Positions 1-9,050 of a stretch of 64,000 nt of DNA are shown in pieces. The stretch is from Candidatus Methylomirabilota bacterium. GTDB taxonomy: Bacteria > Methylomirabilota > Methylomirabilia > Rokubacteriales > CSP1-6. Made by a program: the position numbers and the translations under genes. The notes below the pieces were generated by a model that was given only the letters and a program-made list of their open reading frames with translations, did no database searches and was not told the DNA's origin. The DNA is taken from positions 1 through 64,000 of the forward strand of contig DATFYA010000109.1 of the NCBI GenBank assembly GCA_035315345.1, written 5' to 3'. Each line of letters opens with the position of its first letter. Position 1 is the first letter of the stretch.

Positions 1-830
1 TAGACGTTGAGCGCACCCTCGCGGGCCAGGAACTTCCGGTCGGCCACGATGGCCTTGTGGTTGTAGACCAGCACATCGCGGTAGTGGCCGCAGAGCACGT
101 CGATGTGCGTCGGCATGTGGATGAGGTGACCGGCGTCGGGCACCAGGTCGCGCAGCCGGTCTCCGGCCCGCAGGGCCCGCTGCGGAAACGGCGACATCTC
201 CATCAGGTGGACGTACAGATGGAGCAGTCCCGGGTGGTCCCAGGCGGCGGGGAAGTCGCGGAAGGCGCTCTCCAGCACGTCCATCGCCTCCCGCGTGCCC
301 GCGCCCTCGGCGACGCCGCCGGTCTTGAGGTCCCACATCTTCCAGGGCGTCACGTTCAGGATCGCCTCGACGAAGACCTCGCGCACCTCGAGGTCGTCGC
401 GGTGTGCATGGAAGACGCGGCGCATGGCGTCCGCATAGGCGGCGTCCCAGGGCGCCTGGTCCTCGATGGGCTCTCGCTGGGGATAGCGCGCGGGCAGGGC
501 GCGGATCAGGGCCTGCTCGACCGGGCTCGCGCGCTCCACGCGGGCCAGCGCGCCCTGCATCGCGTCGTAGGCCGCCGCGAGGGCGGCGGCCTTGCCGGCC
601 GGGTCGTAGAGGTGCCAGGGCAAGTTGTAGTTCGGCCCGGCCGCGTAGGAAATGCCCCAGTAGGCCATGGCGCAGCCGGGATCGTGCTCCAGCGCCTTCT
701 GGAAGCAGGCGATGGCCTCGGCGTGGTTGAAGCCGTAGAGCCAGTTGAGGCCGCGGTCGAACCAGAGCTGAGCCTCGGGCGCGGTGGTGGTGATCTGGCG
801 AGCATAGGAGCCGAGGTCGTAGTACTCCAT
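1..830 (-). CDS. TPR-containing protein, C-terminus cut by window edge
   Basis: The first 276 codons of a minus-strand gene run off the left edge. The start is the ATG at 830, with GGAGGTG directly upstream. The protein opens MEYYDLGSYARQITTTAPEA and holds a tetratricopeptide-like unit (WFDRGLNWLYGFNHAEAIAC, then FQKALEHDPGCAMAYWGIS). Later come LHLYVHLMEMS and LIHMPTHIDVLCGHYRDVLV, a His-rich pattern typical of long 'tetratricopeptide repeat protein' entries of environmental bacteria. No signal peptide is visible. Its job is unknown; TPRs usually mediate protein-protein contacts. It is divergently arranged with the flavin monooxygenase at 976, leaving a 145-bp shared upstream region. The family call is solid, but a function cannot be given. 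Confidence 0.8.
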   Translation of the reverse strand, partial: MEYYDLGSYARQITTTAPEAQLWFDRGLNWLYGFNHAEAIACFQKALEHDPGCAMAYWGISYAAGPNYNLPWHLYDPAGKAAALAAAYDAMQGALARVERASPVEQALIRALPARYPQREPIEDQAPWDAAYADAMRRVFHAHRDDLEVREVFVEAILNVTPWKMWDLKTGGVAEGAGTREAMDVLESAFRDFPAAWDHPGLLHLYVHLMEMSPFPQRALRAGDRLRDLVPDAGHLIHMPTHIDVLCGHYRDVLVYNHKAIVADRKFLAREGALNV

Positions 831-975
831 GAGCACCTCCGTGGCGCCAGAGTATGCCACAGGATCGCGTCTCGCGACGCCGCCGACCGATCGGGCGACT
901 TGACATGCTTCGGTTGAAGGCCGTATCACCGGCGTACCTGCCGTCACCTCGAAGGGCCGGAGGGCGAGCGCGGCG

Positions 976-2292
976 ATGACGAGAATGCACCTGATGTGGT
1001 TCTGCGCGTTCAACCCCCATGCGGGCTTCGGCCTCGACGGCTGGTCGGGACCCCGGACCAACGGCTACGAGTGGACCCGGCCGGAGCTGTGGCAGGAGAT
1101 GGCCGTCGCGCTCGAGCGGGCCAAGTTCGATCTGATCATGCTGGGGGACAGCCTCGCGGTGCCCGGGACCTACCAGGGACGGATGGACGCCTACCTGCGC
1201 TACGCCGAGCACGCGCCCTTCCACGATCCGGGCCCCCTCGTGGCCATCATGGCCGCGGCCACGCGCCGCATCGGCCTCGCGGCCACGCTGTCGACGACGT
1301 TCTACCCGCCGTTCCTGCTGGCCCGCCTGATGACGACCCTCGACCACCTGAGCCGCGGCCGCGCCGCCTGGAACGTGGTGACGTCCTACAAGGTCGAGGA
1401 GGCGCTGAACTTCGGGTACAAGGAGCTGCTCGACCACGACCAGCGCTACGATCGGGCCGACGAGTACATGGAGCTCTGCTACCGGCTCTGGTCGAGCTGG
1501 GACCCCGACGCGGTGGTCATGGACCAGCGCACCGATACCTTCGCCGATCCCGCGAAGGTGCATCCCATCGCGTTCGAGGGGACGTACTACCGCTCTCGGG
1601 GCCCGCTGAACGCCACCCCGTCGCCGCAGGGGCGTCCCGTCATCATCCAGGCCGGCGCCTCGGACCGCGGCCAGGACTTCGCGGCGCGCCACGCCGAGGC
1701 CATCATCGTCTCCCGCGAGACGGTGGACGAGATGAAGCAGTACTACGACGCGTTCAAGGCCCGGGTGAAGAAGCAGGGACGCGATCCGGACGACTGCAAG
1801 GTCTTCTTCCTGACCAAGCCGATCATCGGCGAGACCGACGAGGCGGCCCAGCGGCACGCCGACGAGCTGTACGCCAGGGCGCCGGTGGAGGCCGGGCTGG
1901 CGTCGCTGTCGACCATGCTCCAGATGGACCTGTCGACCTACGACCTCGACCAGCCGCTGCCCGGCGCGATCCAGACACGGGCCATCCAGGGCATTCGCAG
2001 CCAGCTCGACCGCTTCTACATGTCCGGTCGGACGCCGACGCTGCGGGACATCGCCACCCGCAAGGTCAGCATCGACTCCAAGCCCTACATCGGCGGGCCG
2101 GAGCGCGTCGCCGACGAGCTGGCGCGGACCATCGACGCGGTGGGCGGCGACGGCTTCGCCATCCGGCAGGGCATCTGGCCGGGCTACGTCGGGCCGTTCG
2201 TGGAGCAGGTCATCCCGCTGCTCCAGCAGCGGGGCGCGGTGCGCACCGAGTACACCGGCGCGACGCTGCGGGAGCACCTGCGGGAGTTCTAG
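976..2292 (+). CDS. LLM-class FMN-dependent monooxygenase, NtaA/SnaA/DszA-like
   Basis: The 438-aa product matches the NtaA/SnaA/DszA branch of luciferase-like monooxygenases, which use FMNH2 supplied by a partner reductase to oxidise small organic substrates such as nitrilotriacetate, sulfones and sulfides. Supporting segments are the N-terminal substrate/FMN strand (LDGWSGPRTNGYEWTRPELW), the KFDLIMLGDSLAVPGTYQG segment, GRAAWNVVTS and the late PVIIQAGASDRGQDFAARHA. Length fits the family. The start is ATG 976; a second in-frame ATG at 985 is possible, and GGAGGG lies somewhat far upstream. It is convergent with the ureohydrolase operon end (13 bp between stops), so it may not share that operon's regulation. 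No flavin reductase is adjacent, so the substrate is unknown. Confidence 0.9.
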   Translation: MTRMHLMWFCAFNPHAGFGLDGWSGPRTNGYEWTRPELWQEMAVALERAKFDLIMLGDSLAVPGTYQGRMDAYLRYAEHAPFHDPGPLVAIMAAATRRIGLAATLSTTFYPPFLLARLMTTLDHLSRGRAAWNVVTSYKVEEALNFGYKELLDHDQRYDRADEYMELCYRLWSSWDPDAVVMDQRTDTFADPAKVHPIAFEGTYYRSRGPLNATPSPQGRPVIIQAGASDRGQDFAARHAEAIIVSRETVDEMKQYYDAFKARVKKQGRDPDDCKVFFLTKPIIGETDEAAQRHADELYARAPVEAGLASLSTMLQMDLSTYDLDQPLPGAIQTRAIQGIRSQLDRFYMSGRTPTLRDIATRKVSIDSKPYIGGPERVADELARTIDAVGGDGFAIRQGIWPGYVGPFVEQVIPLLQQRGAVRTEYTGATLREHLREF

Positions 2293-2305
2293 GCGGGTAC
2301 CGCGC

Positions 2306-3214
2306 CTACCGTCGCGTCTGCGACGCCGCGATCGCCGCGATCGCGTTGCACACGAGGCGCGCCCCGGTCAGCGCCGCCATGCCGGTGGGGTCCCGCGCCG
2401 GCATGTACTCCACGAGATCGAATCCCGCGATGCGACACTTCGCGGCGAGGCCGGTGAGCAGCTCGAGCACCTGCCAGTAGAGCAGCCCGCCCGGCACCGG
2501 CGCGGCCACCGCCGGGAAGACCGACGGGTCCATGCCGTCACAGTCGAGCGTCACCAGGCAGTTGGCGTCTGCCTCCACCAGATCGAGGGCGCGCGCGATG
2601 CCGTGTCGGTGCACGTCCGCCGCCGGAACGAGACGCGATCCCCACGCGCGAGCGTCCGCGACCTCCGCCGCGCGGGCACTGCCGACCCCGCGCAGGCCGA
2701 CCTGGACCATGCCGCGGATCCACGGCATCTCGGAGGCGCGGCGCATCGGGCTGCTCCAGCCGTATCGCTCGCCGCGGACCTCGTCGCGCCAGTCGAGATG
2801 GGCGTCGATCTGCACGACGGTCAACGGTCCGCGATGCTCGAAGGCGCGGAACATCGGGATCGGCACCGAGTCGTCGCCGCCGAGCACGACCGGGATGGCG
2901 CCCGCGTCGAGCAGCGCGCGAACCGCTCGCGTGATCGCGTCGCGGTTGCCCGGCGGATCCGCGGGATCGCCGGGCACGTCGCCACAATCGACGGCGGTGT
3001 CGGGCCGCAGGCCGCCGATGTCGAAGTCGTAGTGGTCGGGGAGGCGGTTGTATCCGGAGAGGGCGGCGCGGAGGGCCGCGGGCGCGCCGGCGGAGTGACT
3101 CGGCTTGCCCGCGTCGTACGGCGTGGCGTGGTCGACGCCGAGCACGGCGATCTGGCCGGGCCGCGCGACTGCCGCGCCCGGCAGACCGGCGAACGTGACG
3201 GATGGGCTATGCAT
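2306..3214 (-). CDS. Arginase/agmatinase-fold ureohydrolase with altered metal ligand
   Basis: The 302-aa protein has the arginase-family layout: GVDHATPYDAGKPSHSAGAP near the N-terminus, the first metal motif at about residues 111-116, DAHLD (137-141) and DCDGMDP (224-230). Family members hydrolyse guanidino groups (arginine, agmatine, guanidinobutyrate) to urea plus an amine, using a Mn2+ or Ni2+ pair. The first motif reads LGGDDS where the family norm is GGDHS, so a metal-ligand His is replaced by Asp 115; the other Asp/His ligands are kept. It is the last gene of the long minus-strand operon, 24 bp after the M20 gene. I infer that it acts on a guanidino, ureido or amidino product of the upstream Rieske and M20 enzymes. 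Confidence 0.82.
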   Translation of the reverse strand: MHSPSVTFAGLPGAAVARPGQIAVLGVDHATPYDAGKPSHSAGAPAALRAALSGYNRLPDHYDFDIGGLRPDTAVDCGDVPGDPADPPGNRDAITRAVRALLDAGAIPVVLGGDDSVPIPMFRAFEHRGPLTVVQIDAHLDWRDEVRGERYGWSSPMRRASEMPWIRGMVQVGLRGVGSARAAEVADARAWGSRLVPAADVHRHGIARALDLVEADANCLVTLDCDGMDPSVFPAVAAPVPGGLLYWQVLELLTGLAAKCRIAGFDLVEYMPARDPTGMAALTGARLVCNAIAAIAASQTRR

Positions 3215-3238
3215 GGAGCCTCGGGCGGGCCGGCCGCG

Positions 3239-4609
3239 TCATCGGGCCACGATCTCCTCGCGCGGCCGGGTGCACGTGTCGAGGATGGCGTGCACGTAGG
3301 CGCGGGTGAGGCGCTGCATCGACTCCACGCGACAGGCGTCGAAGCTCGGCGGCCAGCCCGCTTCCGGGTTCATGAGCCCGGGCAGGCCGAAGCGCGCGGT
3401 GGGAATGCCCGCGTTGCGCAGCACGTTGCCGTCGGTGGTGCCGCTCTGGTCGCGCACGAAGGCGTGCGGACGGCCCTCCACTGCCTCCCACGCCCGCAGG
3501 CAGCTCTGGATGACCCAGCTGCGCGGGTCGGTGCGCGAGCCGGGGACGGAGAGCGTCATCTCCCAGTCGAGATCCATCTCCGGGTGCGCGCGGAGGAAGC
3601 CGGCCATGAACTCGTCGAGCTCGCGCTTGACCGAGAGCATGGTCTGGTGGGGATTCGTGCGGAGGTCGAGATAGATGTGGCAGATCCCCGGAATGAACTC
3701 GGGCTTGAAGGGCCAGCCTCCCTCGATGGCGCCGACCGCGCCCTGGGGGGCGAGCTGGCCGCGGGTGTGCCGCTTCGTGTACTCGGGGAACCATGCCTCG
3801 AGCGCCTCGACCAGGCGCGCCGCGTCCACGAGCGGGTTGCGCGTGCCCTGGAACTGGCGCATGCCCGAGTAGCAGAGCGATCCCTTCACGCGGATCGTGA
3901 ACCAGCACTGGCCCGGCTCCTCCCAGACCACCGCGTAGCCGGGCTTGGTGCTGATCGCCAGGTCGGCGCGGATCCCGTGCTTCAGCATGTGCTCGCAGCC
4001 GACGCCGAAGCCCTGATAGGCCGGGCCGCGGAAGTCGCGGTGGAGCCCGGCGGTCGGCCGCTTGTGGATGCCGCCCACCACGAGCGCGATGATCAGGTCG
4101 CCCCGGAGCGGCACGCCGGCGCGGCGCACCGCATCGGCGGCCGCGATGGCGCAGGCCGCGCCGCCCTTGGGGTTGGAGATGCCGAGGCCGGTGAGGAGCC
4201 CGTCGCGCAGGGTGGCCCGCGGCTTCAGATCGGGCCGGTCGACCGGGCCCACGCACGGGTAGTCCTCGCGCTCGTCGCCGGTGAAGGTGGTGTCGAGGTG
4301 GCCGTACAGCATGAGGTCGGCCCCGGTGCCGTCGCCCGTCAACCGCGCGATGGTGTTGCCCCGCTGCTCGGTGATCTCGTGGTAGGCGGTGGCGAAGCCG
4401 CGGGCGCGCAGCTCCTCTTCCAGGTAGCGAGCCAGCGGTCCCTCCCCGCCGGTCGGGCTCGGGATCTCGATCATCCGCATGGCGAGCTGGAGCAACGCGC
4501 GTTCGTCCACCTGGGCCAGCGCGCGATCGAGCGCTTCCTTCTGAGCCGGTCCAGGCGGAGCCTTGGCGACCGGAACGGTCGTCTCGTCCATGTCCACTGC
4601 CGCGCTCAT
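3239..4609 (-). CDS. M20-type metallopeptidase/deacylase homolog with degenerate active site
   Basis: The 456-aa protein has the M20 (ArgE/DapE/carboxypeptidase G2-like) fold signature: IEIPSPTGGEG, LMLYGHLDTTF (His104/Asp106), a PKGG element and a dimerisation-type middle. Its start overlaps the Rieske stop as ATGA, so the genes are translationally coupled. The second metal site looks lost. The bridging Asp of the usual DxKGG is Asn146 (SNPKGG), the catalytic Glu-Glu pair is Gly-Gly (LVVGGIHK, about 179-180), the later Glu-Pro is Lys222-Pro, and the C-terminal His position reads GLMNPEAG. It may therefore be a one-metal or non-metal hydrolase, or a binding protein. Context suggests it processes an amide or acyl group of the operon's substrate. 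Confidence 0.82.
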   Translation of the reverse strand: MSAAVDMDETTVPVAKAPPGPAQKEALDRALAQVDERALLQLAMRMIEIPSPTGGEGPLARYLEEELRARGFATAYHEITEQRGNTIARLTGDGTGADLMLYGHLDTTFTGDEREDYPCVGPVDRPDLKPRATLRDGLLTGLGISNPKGGAACAIAAADAVRRAGVPLRGDLIIALVVGGIHKRPTAGLHRDFRGPAYQGFGVGCEHMLKHGIRADLAISTKPGYAVVWEEPGQCWFTIRVKGSLCYSGMRQFQGTRNPLVDAARLVEALEAWFPEYTKRHTRGQLAPQGAVGAIEGGWPFKPEFIPGICHIYLDLRTNPHQTMLSVKRELDEFMAGFLRAHPEMDLDWEMTLSVPGSRTDPRSWVIQSCLRAWEAVEGRPHAFVRDQSGTTDGNVLRNAGIPTARFGLPGLMNPEAGWPPSFDACRVESMQRLTRAYVHAILDTCTRPREEIVAR

Positions 4610-5829
4610 CGCGAGGTCGCGTTCGGCCCGAGGCCGGCGACGCTCTCGTCGCGGATGTCGTCGATGGCGCCCAGGTCTCCGCGCGCCGGCATGCCCCGCG
4701 CGCTCAGCAGCAGGCGCCGCCACGCGATCACCTCGGCGTCGGTGCCGGAGAGCTTCTCGGCGGTGTCGTAGCGCTGGGGGGCCATCACCCGGTAGTCCTG
4801 ATCGGAGAAGTTGGCGTTCATCGCCCAGTTCTGGAAGGTGACGAAGAACAGCCGGGCGAGGGCGCGGCCGATGGCGGTCCGGCGGCGCACCGCGTGGTAG
4901 TAGATGACCCGCGTGAGCTGCTCGTCGACCGGCACGCAGGCCCGCGTGTACATGTGGGTGCCGAAGTCGAAGCGGAACATGCTGGGCAGGTGATGTCCGC
5001 CCGAGCGGACGCGCTTGCCGTCGATGAAGGTGTGCATGCCCCATTCCTCGTCGGGGTTGAACGGCCGGCGCGTGACCCGGCGTCGCAGGCGCCAGGCGAA
5101 GGCCCACAGCCAGAGCCGTCGCCACTGCGTCTTCGGCCAGTGACCGTCGACGCCGGGGTAGTACTCGCGGGCCGGCCGCGGCGCCTCGTCGTCGGGGATG
5201 TAGCCCAGCGCGGACCGGCCGTTGACGATGCGCGGCCGATAGCCGGCCGGCCCGAACTGCAAGATGGGCTCCATCAGCTGCAGCAGCGCGTTGCGGTGCA
5301 CGTACATGACATGGGAGTCGAGCGCATTCTCGAGTGCGACCCGCCAGTTCACCGGCCAGTAGCGGGTGGCGGACATCACCAGCGTGTCCTCGCCCTCGAA
5401 GAACTCGGGCGGTACGTCCTCCTCGATCGGCGCGGGCGCGCCCTTGCCCATCCAGACGAAGACCATGCCCTTCACCGTCCGGGTGGGGAAGATGCGGCTC
5501 CGGACCTTGCCCGGGATCCGGCTGTCCGGGCCCTCGGAGAGGACCGCCACGCACTCGCCCCGCGCGTCGAACACCCAGCCGTGGTACGGGCAGGCGATGG
5601 TGCCGGGGTAGTGGCAGTCGCCGCGCCTCAACGATCCGCCGCGGTGCGGGCAGACGTCGGCGATCGCGATGACCGTCCCGTCCTTGTCGCGGAAGAAGGC
5701 GATCTCCTCGCCCATGATCCTGAGGCCGGCGGGCCGGGTGCGGGGAACGGACGATTCGGGCAGGGCCGGGTACCAGTACTCGGGCAGCCCCAGCGCGGGA
5801 ATGAGCGATCGCATCTCGGTCGGGTTCAT
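4606..5829 (-). CDS. Rieske non-heme iron oxygenase, alpha subunit
   Basis: The 407-aa protein has an N-terminal Rieske [2Fe-2S] domain (Cys60-x-His62, then Cys80-x-x-His83: CPHRGG ... CPYHGW). A catalytic domain follows with mononuclear-iron ligands in LENALDSHVMYVHRN (about Asp171, His173, His178). Such enzymes hydroxylate or O-/N-demethylate aromatic or quaternary-amine substrates, with electrons from a reductase that is not encoded here. The ATG start follows GGAGGAATCCCC. It lies 22 bp after livF and overlaps the M20 gene by 4 bp, so it belongs to the transporter operon. Coupling of a Rieske oxygenase to a branched-chain-type importer suggests that the imported compound is first oxidised or demethylated. 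The substrate cannot be read from sequence. Confidence 0.92.
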   Translation of the reverse strand: MNPTEMRSLIPALGLPEYWYPALPESSVPRTRPAGLRIMGEEIAFFRDKDGTVIAIADVCPHRGGSLRRGDCHYPGTIACPYHGWVFDARGECVAVLSEGPDSRIPGKVRSRIFPTRTVKGMVFVWMGKGAPAPIEEDVPPEFFEGEDTLVMSATRYWPVNWRVALENALDSHVMYVHRNALLQLMEPILQFGPAGYRPRIVNGRSALGYIPDDEAPRPAREYYPGVDGHWPKTQWRRLWLWAFAWRLRRRVTRRPFNPDEEWGMHTFIDGKRVRSGGHHLPSMFRFDFGTHMYTRACVPVDEQLTRVIYYHAVRRRTAIGRALARLFFVTFQNWAMNANFSDQDYRVMAPQRYDTAEKLSGTDAEVIAWRRLLLSARGMPARGDLGAIDDIRDESVAGLGPNATSR

Positions 5830-5851
5830 GGGGATTCCTCCGTGGGCCGCG

Positions 5852-6559
<708 letters not shown>

Positions 6560-6575
6560 GCCGCGTGCCCCCGGC

Positions 6576-7334
6576 TCATGCCTCGCGTCCCAGGTAGGCC
6601 GCGATCACCCGCGGGTCCTGGCGGACCCGGTCGGGCGGCCCGGTGGCGATGACGCGGCCCGCGTCCAGCACCGTCACCACGTCCGAGACACGCATGACCA
6701 GGCGCACGTGGTGCTCGACCAGGACCACGGTCACGCCGGACTCGCGGATCTTCCGGATGAGCTGGTTCAGGTCCTCCACCTCGACCGGGGTCATGCCACC
6801 GGCCGGCTCGTCGAGGAGCAGCAGGCGCGGATCGCTGGCCAGGGCCCGCGCCACCTCGAGGCGCCGCTGCTCGACCAGGGTGAGATCGCCGGCCCAGGTG
6901 TCGGCGCGGGCGGCCAGGCCCACCACCTCCAGCAGCTCCCGCGCCCGACGGCGCGTCTCGGCTTCCTCACCGCGCTCGCGGAAGGGCGGGCGGACGAGGG
7001 CCGCGCCGAACCCGCCGTGGGTGCGGGCGTGCCGGCCGACCATGACGTTCTCGACCGCGTTCATGCCCCGGAAAAGACGCACCTGCTGGAAGGTGCGGGC
7101 GATGCCGGCGTGGGTGACACGATCGGCGCGCCAGCCGGTGATGTCGCGTCCCTCCAGCGCGACCGATCCCGCCGTCGGGGGCAGGATGCCGGTGATCACG
7201 TTGAACAGGGTGGTCTTGCCCGCGCCGTTGGGCCCGATCACCGCGTGCACGCTCCCCGGCTCGACGACCAGGCCCACGTCGGCCAGGGCCTGGTAGCCTC
7301 CGAAGCGCTTGGCGAGCCGATCCACTCGAAGCAT
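6576..7334 (-). CDS. livG: ABC transporter ATP-binding protein LivG
   Basis: This 252-aa ATPase pairs with LivF in the HAAT importer. It shows Walker A GPNGAGKTT, the Q-loop/LivG motif TFQQVRLFRGMNAVENVMVG and Walker B LLLDEPAGGMTPVEV. The signature reads LTLVEQRRLEVARAL, a departure from the usual LSYGQQRRLEIARAL: the LSGGQ-like core is partly lost on this subunit. The C-terminus has the LivG branched-chain extension (TGPPDRVRQDPRVIAAYLG). The start is ATG 7334, nine bases after the livM stop, so translation is probably coupled within the operon. Confidence 0.95.
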   Translation of the reverse strand: MLRVDRLAKRFGGYQALADVGLVVEPGSVHAVIGPNGAGKTTLFNVITGILPPTAGSVALEGRDITGWRADRVTHAGIARTFQQVRLFRGMNAVENVMVGRHARTHGGFGAALVRPPFRERGEEAETRRRARELLEVVGLAARADTWAGDLTLVEQRRLEVARALASDPRLLLLDEPAGGMTPVEVEDLNQLIRKIRESGVTVVLVEHHVRLVMRVSDVVTVLDAGRVIATGPPDRVRQDPRVIAAYLGREA

Positions 7335-7343
7335 GGCGACGCC

Positions 7344-8162
7344 TCACGCGGCCGGGCGGCGGCGGGGCGCGAGGAGGCCGGCGGGCCGCAGCACCGCGCA
7401 GAGGACCAGCAGCGTGCCGAACACGGTCATCCGCCACTCCTGCACGAAGCGCAGCATCTCGGGCAGCAGCGTCACCACCGCGGCGCCGACCACCGGACCC
7501 CAGTAGGTGCCGACGCCGCCCAGCACCACGATGAGGAAGATCTCGGCGGAACGGAAGAAGCCGAACTGGGCGGGGTCGATGAACAGGGCCTGGTGCGCGT
7601 AGAGGCCGCCGCCGATGCCGGCGCCGAGGGCGCCGAGCGCGAAGGCGGTGACCTTCACGCGGGTCAGGTTCACGCCCATCGCCTCGGCCGCCACCTCGTC
7701 TTCCTGCACCGCGCGCAGCGCGCGGCCGATGCGCGAGCCGCGGAAGCGCATCAGGCAGGCGACCATGAGCGCGGCCACGACGGTCACCAGGGGCAGGGTG
7801 GTCAGGGGCTTGATGCCGCCGATCCCGGAGGCCTGTCCGGTGGGCTCGAAGTTGAGGAAGAAGATGCGGACGATCTCGCCGAAGCCCATCGTGAGGATGA
7901 TCAGGTAGATGCCGCGGATGCGCAGTGCCGGAAAGCCGACGAGCGCGCCCGCGATCGCGGCGGCCAGTCCGCCGGCGGCGAGCCCGGGCGCGAGCGGCCA
8001 GCCGAGCCACGTGGTGCAGATCACGGTCACGTAGGCGCCGATGGCCATGAAGCCGCCGTGGCCGAGGGAGAGCTGGCCGGCCGAGATGGGCAGGTAGAGC
8101 GACAGGGCCAGCACCGTGTTGATGCCGAGGAAGATCAGCACCGACTCCCAGTACGAGCCCAT
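7344..8162 (-). CDS. livM: Branched-chain-type ABC transporter permease LivM
   Basis: This 272-aa polytopic inner-membrane permease carries the LivM hallmarks SLYLPISAGQLSLGHGGFMA near the N-terminus and AVQEDEVAAEAMGVNLTRVK (the EAA-like loop that contacts the ATPases) in the middle. A C-terminal GGVGTYWGPVVGAA segment follows. Several hydrophobic helices can be followed by eye. It lies between livH and livG in the usual HAAT order with gaps of about ten bases. With LivH it forms the translocation pore. Confidence 0.94.
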   Translation of the reverse strand: MGSYWESVLIFLGINTVLALSLYLPISAGQLSLGHGGFMAIGAYVTVICTTWLGWPLAPGLAAGGLAAAIAGALVGFPALRIRGIYLIILTMGFGEIVRIFFLNFEPTGQASGIGGIKPLTTLPLVTVVAALMVACLMRFRGSRIGRALRAVQEDEVAAEAMGVNLTRVKVTAFALGALGAGIGGGLYAHQALFIDPAQFGFFRSAEIFLIVVLGGVGTYWGPVVGAAVVTLLPEMLRFVQEWRMTVFGTLLVLCAVLRPAGLLAPRRRPAA

Positions 8163-8171
8163 CGGATCGCC

Positions 8172-9044
8172 CTAGCGCACCTGGCCCACGCCGAAGAGCC
8201 CCTGCGGCCGGGACAACAAAATTAGGATCATCACCGCGAAGACGAAGGCGTCGCGGTAGGACGAGGCCAGGTACGCGACGCTCAGCACCTCGATCGCGCC
8301 CAGCAGCAGGCCGCCGACCATGGCGCCGTAGATGTTGCCGAGCCCGCCCAGCAGCATGATCGCGAGGCCCTTCACTCCCATGTCGATGCCCATGAACGGG
8401 GAGATCGCGTTGAACGAGAGGCCGACCAGCACCCCGGCCGCGCCGGCCAGCGCCGAGGCCACCGCGAAGGTCACCAGGATCACGCGGTCGGTGGAGATGC
8501 CGAGCAGCCGCGCGGTCAGGGTGCTCTCCGCGCTCGCGCGCATGGCCATGCCCATGCGGGTGCGGGTCACCCAGAGGTGCAGCGCGACCATCAGGGCCAG
8601 CGAGACGCCCAGGATCAGGAGCTGCACCGAGCTGATCGTGATCGGGCCCACGTGCCAGGTGACCGGCTCGAGCCGGTGCGGAAACCCGACCTGCTCGCCC
8701 CCGAACGCCTTGGTGGCGACCTCCTGCAGGACGAGCCCGACCCCGATGGTGCTGACCATCGGAGCGAACACGGGCCCGTGACGCGCCCGGATGGGACGGA
8801 ACGCGGTCAGCTCGATGATGATGCCCAGCAGCGCGGTGCCGAGCAGCGCGCCGACCAGGGCCACCGCCGGCCCCGCGTGCAGCCACAGCACGAGCTGCAG
8901 CCCGATCAGCGCGCCCATCATGAACACCTCGCCGTGGGCCAGGTGCACGAGCCCGAGCACGCCGAAGATCAGGGCGTAGCCGATGGCGATGAGCGAGTAG
9001 GTGCTGCCGAGCATCAGCCCGTTGACGAGCTGCTGGAGCAGCAC
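8172..9044 (-). CDS. livH: Branched-chain-type ABC transporter permease LivH
   Basis: This 290-aa permease begins MLLQQLVNGLMLGSTYSLIA and continues with GVLGLVHLAHGEVFMMGA, the classic LivH N-terminus. The cytoplasmic loop (RASAESTLTARLLGISTDRV) contains the EAA-like contact. GGLGNIYGAMVGGLLLGAIE near the C-terminus is also typical. Length is normal for the family. It lies 6 bp downstream of the binding-protein gene and ten bases before livM, all on the minus strand. Confidence 0.94.
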   Translation of the reverse strand: MLLQQLVNGLMLGSTYSLIAIGYALIFGVLGLVHLAHGEVFMMGALIGLQLVLWLHAGPAVALVGALLGTALLGIIIELTAFRPIRARHGPVFAPMVSTIGVGLVLQEVATKAFGGEQVGFPHRLEPVTWHVGPITISSVQLLILGVSLALMVALHLWVTRTRMGMAMRASAESTLTARLLGISTDRVILVTFAVASALAGAAGVLVGLSFNAISPFMGIDMGVKGLAIMLLGGLGNIYGAMVGGLLLGAIEVLSVAYLASSYRDAFVFAVMILILLSRPQGLFGVGQVR

Positions 9045-9050
9045 CGGGCG

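Noticed and set aside
2603-4771. A 722-codon open frame on the plus strand
   Set aside because: It is antisense to the arginase-fold and M20 genes, has no recognisable protein, and arises from GC-rich third positions.
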